Positions 26,884-33,035 of a stretch of 48,204 nt of DNA are shown one piece after another; the first letter of the stretch is position 1; every line of letters begins with the position of its first letter. Below the pieces are notes generated by a model. That model made no database searches and had not been told where the DNA came from. It saw only the letters and a list, made by a program, of their open reading frames with translations. The translations under genes were made by a program, and so were the position numbers. This DNA is from Planctomicrobium piriforme (GTDB taxonomy: Bacteria > Planctomycetota > Planctomycetia > Planctomycetales > Planctomycetaceae). The stretch is taken from contig CAMAVF010000005.1 of the NCBI GenBank assembly GCA_945861445.1, forward strand, positions 1 through 48,204, given 5' to 3'.

Positions 26884-27117
26884 CTACTTGTGATAGCCGA
26901 GTGAGGCCATCACATCAAAGAGCTCTTCGAAGGTGATAAACCGGCGGCGGTGACGCAGTTTGTACTGGTCGACCGCTTCTGCCAATTCCTGGACTTCGGG
27001 ACGACCGGCCTGTCGCGCATTGATGAATTGGCGGCGTTCGGATCCATCAGAACGTGCGCCCGACGATTGCCGGCGGTCAACAAAGTTGGTGGGTTCAGGG
27101 ACGACAACTTCCAGCAT
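26884..27117 (-). CDS. Small conserved-looking protein, 77 aa
   Basis: 77 aa. Not a named family, but the C-terminal half KLRHRRRFITFEELFDVMAS ending LGYHK has the look of a conserved planctomycete small protein (memory, not checked). The N-terminal half is polar and rich in Arg/Ser. No signal peptide or membrane segment. A GGAG-type site precedes the ATG. Convergent with bioB, 79 bp away. The basic helix plus amphipathic segment may bind nucleic acid or another protein (inference). Confidence 0.7.
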   Translation of the reverse strand: MLEVVVPEPTNFVDRRQSSGARSDGSERRQFINARQAGRPEVQELAEAVDQYKLRHRRRFITFEELFDVMASLGYHK

Positions 27118-27463
27118 GGTCTCACTCCAGAAAAATAGGCCTGGTAGTAAAACCTAGGTCACAAATCGCCAACTGGCAAATGAAATCCACAAAGAACGAC
27201 GAAACCCCTTACATGCACTGGATGATGCAGTTCGGGGTTATTAAGTCGTTCGGAGCGTTCTTAAGACTTGCGTTCTCTGCGGTCTTTTGTCTCCCAGGCG
27301 ATGGCCAGGCTTGTCTTGTCGAGGCGGCTGTCAGATGGCTGGGAGCAAGCTCCCAGCCATCCAGACGGTGCTGCCGTGACGATGAACACCTGCGTGTTTC
27401 ACTACTTGTTTATAACACTAACTCAGGTTGCCGTGGCCATTACCTGGTGACAAACTCTCCAGA
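27118..27463. other. Intergenic region (346 bp) with a perfect palindrome
   Basis: Between two minus-strand genes. Contains a near-perfect palindrome at 27334-27361: GATGGCTGGGAGC and its complement, separated by AA. The rest shows no coding character. The palindrome lies about 100 bases after the Cys-rich gene's stop and so could terminate or stabilise that transcript. Confidence 0.6.
27334..27361. repeat. 13-bp arm palindrome
   Basis: GATGGCTGGGAGC, AA, then GCTCCCAGCCATC. The arms are exact. No T-run follows on the minus strand within a few bases, so it is a weak intrinsic terminator at best; probably a member of the dispersed palindrome set. Confidence 0.7.
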
Positions 27464-28120
27464 CTAGGCAGCCGGAGCGGGAGCGGGAGCGGGAGCGGCA
27501 GCGGGAGCGGCCATCGGAGCAGCGCAGCTCGCAGGAGCGGCACAGCTGGGGGCACAATTCGAACCGCAGCTGTTGCCGCAGCCACTGTTGCAGCGGTTCT
27601 TGCAGCATTTGGTCTTCTTGCACTTGGGAGCCTTGCAGCACTTGGGAGCCTTGCAGCAAGACGACTTGCCACAGCCGTTGTTGCAGCCGTTGTTGCAGCC
27701 CGAACCGCAATTCGCGGGGGCGGCACAGCTCGGAGCACAGGCCGGACCGCAAGCAGCGGGAGCGGCACAGCTCGGAGCACAAGCCGGACCACAAGCGGCG
27801 GGAGCGGCACAGCTCGCAGCAGCAGCCGGACCACAAGCGGCCGGAGCGGCACAGCTGGCGGGAGCCGCACAGGACGGAGCACACCCGTTGCCGCAGCCGT
27901 TGCCACAGCGATTTCCACAGCTGTTGCCACAGCTGTTGCCGCAACCATTGTTGCAGCTTGACTTGCAGCACTTCACTTTTGGTGCCTTGCAGCACTTGAC
28001 CTTGGCTGGTTGGCAGCAGGTCGTCGGGGCGGGGGCACAGCACCCGCATTGCTTGGCTTCGGCAGCGGTATTCATCATACACAGCGCGAAAGCAGCAACA
28101 GTCATCGTGAACCATTTCAT
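27464..28120 (-). CDS. Secreted modular cysteine-rich protein
   Basis: 218 aa with about 44 Cys, roughly 20%. Seen: a signal peptide (FTMTVAAFALCMMNTAAEA); then blocks of CCKAPKxKCCK, of CGN/CNNG tetrapeptides (CGNSCGNSCGNRCGNGCGNG), and of CAPSCAAPASC/ACGPAC repeats; then a second round of the same three block types and an AP-rich tail. The order A-B-C is roughly duplicated. It has a very strong GAGGAG site ten bases before the ATG, so it is probably well expressed. Cys-rich exported proteins could be disulfide-crosslinked wall or coat material, or metal-binding; neither is shown. Not a recognised family. Confidence 0.85.
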   Translation of the reverse strand: MKWFTMTVAAFALCMMNTAAEAKQCGCCAPAPTTCCQPAKVKCCKAPKVKCCKSSCNNGCGNSCGNSCGNRCGNGCGNGCAPSCAAPASCAAPAACGPAAAASCAAPAACGPACAPSCAAPAACGPACAPSCAAPANCGSGCNNGCNNGCGKSSCCKAPKCCKAPKCKKTKCCKNRCNSGCGNSCGSNCAPSCAAPASCAAPMAAPAAAPAPAPAPAA

Positions 28121-28585
28121 CGTCGCATCTCCTCAAAAAAAAACAACTAGTTCCTTTCTGAGATCGAGCCCACACGGCAGCACGCGTGGCGGTGGTTCGA
28201 TCCCCCGGCAAGACACGAGATACTGACCTGATCCCGGCATGCCACTGAAGTGTTCCTGGCATACTTTTTCGACTGGGAAGAAAGGAAAGTTTAGATAATT
28301 TGGGAAGCTTGAGAGTTGTCGGAAGATTGAGGTGATTTGTCTGGGCATCTCTGAGTGAATTACTTGACTCTGGAAATCCCGTGTTTTCCAGTCTTTTTGA
28401 AGACTGGGGTGGGCAGGTTAGACACCGGATAACGATTGTATGAACTGGGATGCCCAGTCAAACTGAATCGAGAACGGTGACCTATCAGGCGACTGGAGTT
28501 GGAATTCTTTGCCATCCGTGGCGGTGCTCACCTGAGAAGAAGAGGAGGGCGCGTTGCACGAGGGTCGGTTGGAGACACAGGGATT
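28121..28585. other. Intergenic region (465 bp) upstream of the Cys-rich gene
   Basis: Upstream of the Cys-rich gene and downstream of the amidohydrolase (both minus strand). A poly-A run of nine sits just upstream of the ribosome binding site. A short hairpin (CCAGTCTT/AAGACTGG at 28388-28407) is present without a terminator T-run on the minus strand. No small gene seen. Confidence 0.5.
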
Positions 28586-29707
28586 TCATTTGATCCCAAA
28601 TAGCTTCGCCGCGTTGTTCCAGAAAATATCCTCGACGGCTTCGTCGCTGAGCCGCTCGGACCAGGCTGCCCATTTGAGCGAGCGTAGATTTTCCAGCCCG
28701 ATCATGACCGGTTTGATCGTGGCCTGCTTCTCTTTCCAGACCGGCGAATCTTCATACAGCCACAGAAACGAATCCGCCGCCGCCACTGACCGGCCACGCA
28801 GATGACTCACGTAGAAGTCCGAGCCGTACAGCATTTTTTTGTGACCGATGATCCGCATGATCGCCTGATGAGCGATGGGCTCGCAGTTGGCGCTGGTGTC
28901 AAAGTAGAGGTTGTCGAGGCCCTTGAGATTCTCCAGCCCTTCGAGATTGTGACTCGGTTGGAAGCCACGGGCCGAATGCGCGAGAATCAGCGTCATGTTC
29001 GGGTAGAGTCGGCAGTAGCGCTCGATCCACCGTTGATTTCCCTCATCGGCCGCGGCACGCGAACGAACCATGTGCAGCGTGATGCTCCAGCCTTCCTCGT
29101 GGGCCACTTTCACGAGCCGTTCCGGCAGGTAATCGGGAATTTCCGATTCCCAGGTTGGCGTTTTCGGGGCCAGCAGGTGATAGCACTTGAACCCGCTAAG
29201 CTTAAGGCGTTTCACCTCCTGGCGGACCTGCTCTGGATCGTCATCCGGCTTGACGAAATAGGCGCCCACGCAGTCCGTAGTTTTCGCCACCTGTTCGCTG
29301 ACCCAGGCGTTGCACTCCGGAATGCGCTCTTTCTTATCGACACTCACGCCCGGCAGAAACCGGGCGGCGGTGCGACGCTGGGAGTGGATGTCGCGAATCA
29401 GGGACTGATACTCGGCGTACCCCACTTCAGCGGGGAAGCCCTTCAGATCCCAAGCCGTGTCCTTTTTATAGAGGTGCGCATGTGCGTCGAAAATCTTGTC
29501 CGGCAGGAATGACTGCAATTCGCGTTTAAAGAATCTGTGGTCTTCCTCGGTTGCCATCGAAATCGGTGCCTCAGCCGCGACGGCCATTCCGTCGGCACCA
29601 GTTCGAGGCAGCAGGTTGGCAAGCCCGCCGGCGATGCCGATCTTCAAGAGATCGCGGCGCGACCACTCTTGCCGCATGTCGCCCGTCGATGATTGATACC
29701 CGTCCAT
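28586..29707 (-). CDS. Tat-exported amidohydrolase (metal-dependent hydrolase)
   Basis: 373 aa. Amidohydrolase-family TIM barrel. Seen: a twin-arginine signal (SRRDLLKIG, hydrophobic IAGGLANLLP), the metal ligands in FDAHAHLY (H76, H78), HLLAPKTPTW, a later His in LILAHSARGF, and Asp in MLYGSDFYVS. AAGGAG lies seven bases before the ATG. Start at MDGYQ retained because of that site. Known relatives include TIM-barrel decarboxylases/hydrolases (amidohydrolase_2); the substrate cannot be told. It has no operon partner on this strand within 400 bp. Confidence 0.88.
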   Translation of the reverse strand: MDGYQSSTGDMRQEWSRRDLLKIGIAGGLANLLPRTGADGMAVAAEAPISMATEEDHRFFKRELQSFLPDKIFDAHAHLYKKDTAWDLKGFPAEVGYAEYQSLIRDIHSQRRTAARFLPGVSVDKKERIPECNAWVSEQVAKTTDCVGAYFVKPDDDPEQVRQEVKRLKLSGFKCYHLLAPKTPTWESEIPDYLPERLVKVAHEEGWSITLHMVRSRAAADEGNQRWIERYCRLYPNMTLILAHSARGFQPSHNLEGLENLKGLDNLYFDTSANCEPIAHQAIMRIIGHKKMLYGSDFYVSHLRGRSVAAADSFLWLYEDSPVWKEKQATIKPVMIGLENLRSLKWAAWSERLSDEAVEDIFWNNAAKLFGIK

Positions 29708-30142
29708 TTGAAATCTCCTTCAACAGATGATTGCCCAAACCGGGTACTGAAAATGCGGAGCAGTCGCACGTCGGAATTCTCGTGGGCAGTGCAGTGAGGG
29801 TTGACAACCAATTCGCCCTCAAATCACAATATAACAAAGTAACGAGCCAAGCCATTCAAGAGAACCTGCGGGAACCGCGCTGGAGGTTCTGGAGGATGGC
29901 AGCTTGGAAATGGGCCTACCGGAATTTGGAGCGGTCCTCGCTCCCTGTGTGTTCAGAGAACCTGCCTCCCCTGGACTGAGGTTGCCCGAAACGAGCAACG
30001 ACAGGCCGCAGACGTATTTTCAAATTGACTACCAACCGATCGTGTCCGAAATTCTGCCGCCAGGAGTCTCAATGGGTGAGCTCTGCCGTGGATGATTTCG
30101 GGCTTTCATCTTGTCAGCCCTGTTCGAATTAAGGAGTGTCCC
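29708..30142. other. Divergent intergenic region (435 bp)
   Basis: Between the amidohydrolase (minus) and the cytochrome gene (plus). No ORF of coding character, no clear palindrome and no defensible promoter. AAGGAG at 30131-30136 is the ribosome binding site for the cytochrome gene. Confidence 0.5.
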
Positions 30143-30883
30143 GTGGTGCAGAAAATGTGGCTCCCGCTGGCGTTGACCTTGTTGGCCGGTGCGTGCCTCG
30201 TGCCCGCACAAGCCGCCGATAAGCTGTCAACCGTGACTCCCGTCGCCGATCTGGTGGCGGAAGCCGAAACGAAGATCAAGGATCTCGAGGCGTTGCTGTC
30301 GAGCAGCGACAGCTACACGAAGGCGAAGAAGAAGGGCGTACCGCAAGGCGCTGGAACACTGGCCCTGTTGGCCCAGGGAATTGCCCAGCACGATCAAGAT
30401 TCGGCCTGGAAGAAGTCGGCTGCCGACATTCGGGACGGGGCAATCTCGATCGCCAAGGCTGGTTCTTTTGACGACGCCAAGAAGGGCCTCGATGCCGTAA
30501 AGGCTGCTGCCGGCGGAAAAGCAGGCGGTGCCAAGGTCGAGCACGCCTGGGACAAGCTGATCGACATGGACAGCCTGATGTCCGAAGTCAGTGCTCGCAA
30601 CGGCAAGTTCCGGAAGTTCTTCAAGACTCCCAAGGACCATGAAGCGGCCTCACGCGATGCCAGCGTCCTGGCCATGCTGGCCCTGGCCATCGAAGCCGAC
30701 ACCCACGAAGTGAAAGACAAGGCCGACATTGAAAAGTGGAAGAAATTCTCGAAGGATCTGCAGACTTCGATGACCAAGTTGTCCGCCGCAATTAAGGCGA
30801 AAGACGACGCCGGTGCAAAGGAGCTGTTTTTGGCTTCGGGCAAGTCCTGCAGCGCTTGTCATACGGAAATCCGCGACAAGTAA
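30143..30883 (+). CDS. Exported class II (c'-type) cytochrome c-like protein, enlarged
   Basis: 246 aa. The start is the GTG six bases after AAGGAG; an in-frame ATG at 30092 has no such site and would place a poor signal. Signal peptide MWLPLALTLLAGACLVPAQA. The body is all-helix (Lys/Ala/Asp-rich). The heme motif is at the very C-terminus, CSACHTEIRDK, matching the CxxCHxxxR pattern of cytochromes c'. The family is normally about 130 aa, so about 90 extra residues precede the heme end, suggesting two helical bundles. Electron carrier in the periplasm is likely; partner unknown. A hairpin terminator follows 59 bp downstream. Confidence 0.8.
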   Translation: MVQKMWLPLALTLLAGACLVPAQAADKLSTVTPVADLVAEAETKIKDLEALLSSSDSYTKAKKKGVPQGAGTLALLAQGIAQHDQDSAWKKSAADIRDGAISIAKAGSFDDAKKGLDAVKAAAGGKAGGAKVEHAWDKLIDMDSLMSEVSARNGKFRKFFKTPKDHEAASRDASVLAMLALAIEADTHEVKDKADIEKWKKFSKDLQTSMTKLSAAIKAKDDAGAKELFLASGKSCSACHTEIRDK

Positions 30884-30941
30884 CGCAGACCATCGCAGTC
30901 AGTTCGCAAATTGAAGTCGCGCTGTCTGATTGAAGTTCAAA

Positions 30942-30977
30942 CACGACCCTGCGATCGGAAACGGTCGCAGGGTCGTG
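30942..30977 (+). terminator. Probable transcription terminator hairpin
   Basis: Arms CACGACCCTGCGATCG and CGGTCGCAGGGTCGTG pair over 16 bp with one G-T mismatch, closing a GAAA tetraloop. Lies 59 bases after the cytochrome stop. A T-rich tail (TGTTTGT) is weak, but the GNRA loop and GC-rich stem fit an intrinsic terminator. Confidence 0.7.
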
Positions 30978-31060
30978 GTGTTTGTGGGATGGTCCTTTGT
31001 CATTGGTCCTTCGTCCTTTGCAAGAGCAACACTTTGCCGGGGCACGCAGAGATGGTTTCA

Positions 31061-31099
31061 TCAGTCCTATTCGTCCCATGTGTCCCATAAGTCCCATTG
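31061..31099. repeat. 9-bp periodic GTCCCATNN repeat, copy 2
   Basis: About four direct units in a row (CAGTCCTAT, TCGTCCCAT, GTGTCCCAT, AAGTCCCAT). Related to 996-1073 and 31879-31937. Upstream flank of the ABC ATPase gene. Confidence 0.8.
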
Positions 31100-31192
31100 C
31101 TCAAGCTGCGACGTTTCCTGTTGGAACCACGCTGGCTATGATCCGATAGACTACCACCAAGAAAACTCCACACCTGCATCGAGGCGGAATTC

Positions 31193-31870
31193 ATGGGTGA
31201 TCTGAGCGTTCAACGGTTGACCAAGACCTTTTCCACAGAAGGTGGCACACTGGAGATCCTGCGTGACGTCGAACTGCAGATGAACCGCGGCGATTCGCTG
31301 GCCGTGACCGGGCCGTCCGGGTCCGGGAAAAGCACCTTGCTCTACATCCTCGGGACGCTCGACCGCCCTTCGTCGGGGGACGTCCGGATTCAGGGGCAGG
31401 ATCCCTTCGCGCTGACTCCCGAGCCGCTGGCTCATTTTCGCAATCGGCATGTGGGGTTCGTCTTTCAAGACCATCACCTGCTGCCGCAATGCAATGTGCT
31501 GGAAAATGTGCTGATCCCCGCGCTGGCAGGTTCGGGCGCCGGGGCAGTTGAAGAAGAGCGGGCGCGAAAACTGCTTGATCGCGTGGGCATGGGCAGCCGG
31601 TTGACTCATCGTCCCGCGCAGCTTTCCGGTGGTGAGCGTCAACGCGTGGCGCTGTGCCGGGCGTTGATCAATCAACCATTGCTCCTGCTGGCAGATGAAC
31701 CGACCGGCAATTTGGATCAGGTCACCGCGGAGTCGGTCGGCAAGTTGCTGTTGGAACTCAACCAGGAGTTGCAGACGTTGTTGATCGTCGTCACGCACAG
31801 CCTGGATTTGGCCGGCAAATTTCCCCGTCGCGTGGAATTAAGGCAAGGTGCCTTGGTCGACCGGAAATAG
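31193..31870 (+). CDS. ABC transporter ATPase, LolD/MacB type
   Basis: 225 aa. Seen: Walker A GPSGSGKST, signature LSGGERQRVALCRAL, Walker B LLLLADEPTGNLD, and H-loop VTHSLDLA. The GNLD D-loop and the size are typical for the LolD/MacB/FtsE group. No permease gene is adjacent, unlike the usual LolCDE or MacB layout. The duplicated-permease gene at 23741-25471 is on the other strand, about 6 kb away, and is of a different permease class, so a pairing is unlikely. The gene is bracketed by GTCCCATNN repeats. Family call firm, substrate unknown. Confidence 0.95.
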   Translation: MGDLSVQRLTKTFSTEGGTLEILRDVELQMNRGDSLAVTGPSGSGKSTLLYILGTLDRPSSGDVRIQGQDPFALTPEPLAHFRNRHVGFVFQDHHLLPQCNVLENVLIPALAGSGAGAVEEERARKLLDRVGMGSRLTHRPAQLSGGERQRVALCRALINQPLLLLADEPTGNLDQVTAESVGKLLLELNQELQTLLIVVTHSLDLAGKFPRRVELRQGALVDRK

Positions 31871-31878
31871 CTAGCATT

Positions 31879-31937
31879 GGTCCCATAAGTCCCACGTGTC
31901 CCATCCGTCCTATCAGTCCCGTGCATTCAGTGGGACC
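31879..31937. repeat. 9-bp periodic GTCCCATNN repeat, copy 3
   Basis: Five plus-strand units followed by a short inverse unit (CAGTGGGACC). Starts 9 bases after the ABC ATPase stop, in the same orientation as copy 2 at 31061. The pair of copies flanks the gene. Confidence 0.8.
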
Positions 31938-32002
31938 AACAAGACCTCTCGCATTTCGGTATTGCACGCACCCGACTCTGGAGAGCGGGCTACGAAATCA
32001 CT

Positions 32003-32926
32003 CTACGAGGCTGGGTTGCGGAATTGGGCGATGGGATCTGGCGACGAACCGCACCGCTTCACGAGCGTGACTTCGTTGCCTTTGTCATTGTACCGCACTT
32101 CGTCCATGAAATTGCGGACCAGGAACACACCTCGGCCGCAGACACTTTCCAGATTGTCGGCCTCGGTGGGATCAGGCAGTTTTCCGGGATCGAAGCCGGG
32201 GCCTTCGTCACGGATCGTCACGGACATCTCGGTTCGTGAAAGTTCCGCCCGGACAAAAATACTGCGTTCCTTGTAGGGACTGGTTTCGCGCCGTTCATTG
32301 ACGGCCGCCTCCCACGCCTCGCCACTTCCTTTACGCAGTTCCGAACTCAGTTCCAGATTGCCGTGATAGAGGGCATTATCCAGGGCTTCGGTGAGTGCGA
32401 CACAGGTGCGAATAATCGTGCCTTGATCGGAAAACCGCAGGAGCTGCAGGGTTTCACGGAGGTAACTGACCAGCGCCGTGACCGTCGCAGAACGATTATC
32501 GAGGACGAATTCGGCGGTCGTGCGATCCCAGGCTTCCATGAGATCATGGTGCCTGTGGTCTGTTCGAATTGTCAGACCCGTCACGCTGCGTAGAGTACGG
32601 AGCAAGCTGTCCTCCAACCTCCGGCCAGGAATATCACCGACTGTCCCGCGAATCAGCGCTGCGGCTGTCGCCTGATCACGATCGTGTTCCGTCAGGACGA
32701 CAATCAACGAACAGGGACGTGTTTCACGCAGTGTCTCAATCAGCCCGGATTTCTCGGACTGCGGGGCTATTAGTATGGCCCATGCTTCCACGGGACTCAA
32801 GGGCAACGTAGGTACCGCTGCCACGTCGCGTTCGACGACGACCGCGTCGAACCCTGCAGTCGTTAAAATCTGATGAAGACGTCTGAAACGATCAACATCC
32901 AAATCGACCAGGAGAACCTGACTCAT
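32003..32926 (-). CDS. Pseudo-receiver plus histidine-kinase-like ATPase (RsbW-type)
   Basis: 307 aa. Residues 1-120 have the fold of a response-regulator receiver: MSQVLLVDLDVDR keeps the acidic pocket, but the phosphoacceptor site falls in AWAILIAPQ and has no Asp (positions ~48-56). Residues ~140-305 are an HATPase_c domain of the anti-sigma-factor kinase kind: N-box ALTEALDNALYHGNLE, G1 DEGPGFDPG, and G2 GRGVFLVRNFMDEV. No dimerisation/phosphotransfer His domain is present. Likely a serine kinase of a partner-switching circuit (inference); no anti-anti-sigma partner is seen nearby. Isolated gene with neighbours on opposite or distant strands. Confidence 0.85.
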   Translation of the reverse strand: MSQVLLVDLDVDRFRRLHQILTTAGFDAVVVERDVAAVPTLPLSPVEAWAILIAPQSEKSGLIETLRETRPCSLIVVLTEHDRDQATAAALIRGTVGDIPGRRLEDSLLRTLRSVTGLTIRTDHRHHDLMEAWDRTTAEFVLDNRSATVTALVSYLRETLQLLRFSDQGTIIRTCVALTEALDNALYHGNLELSSELRKGSGEAWEAAVNERRETSPYKERSIFVRAELSRTEMSVTIRDEGPGFDPGKLPDPTEADNLESVCGRGVFLVRNFMDEVRYNDKGNEVTLVKRCGSSPDPIAQFRNPAS

Positions 32927-33035
32927 TCAATGTTCCGCCGTGTTTATCCATCGTGGCACGGCCAGCGCCACTTCATCCGACTAGCATCATCCGTAACATT
33001 TGACCATTGTCCAGTGGATCTGTTACGAAATCACA

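Larger units (their letters stand above)
30884..31192. other. Intergenic region (309 bp) between cytochrome and ABC ATPase genes
   Basis: Holds the terminator hairpin (30942-30977) and the 9-bp periodic repeat (31061-31099). The rest is without clear features. The ABC ATPase gene is preceded by GAGGCGG. Confidence 0.6.

Noticed and set aside
27423-28262. Other open frames over the Cys-rich gene on both strands
   Set aside because: Low-complexity translations caused by the repetitive GC-rich DNA; only the frame with a signal peptide and a GAGGAG site is supported.
28388-28407. Hairpin CCAGTCTT/AAGACTGG as terminator of the amidohydrolase
   Set aside because: Stem is short, 180 bases after the stop, and no T-run follows on the minus strand.
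996-31937. CRISPR array interpretation of the GTCCCATNN repeats
   Set aside because: Unit is only 9 bases with 2 variable positions and no spacers; no cas genes in the window.
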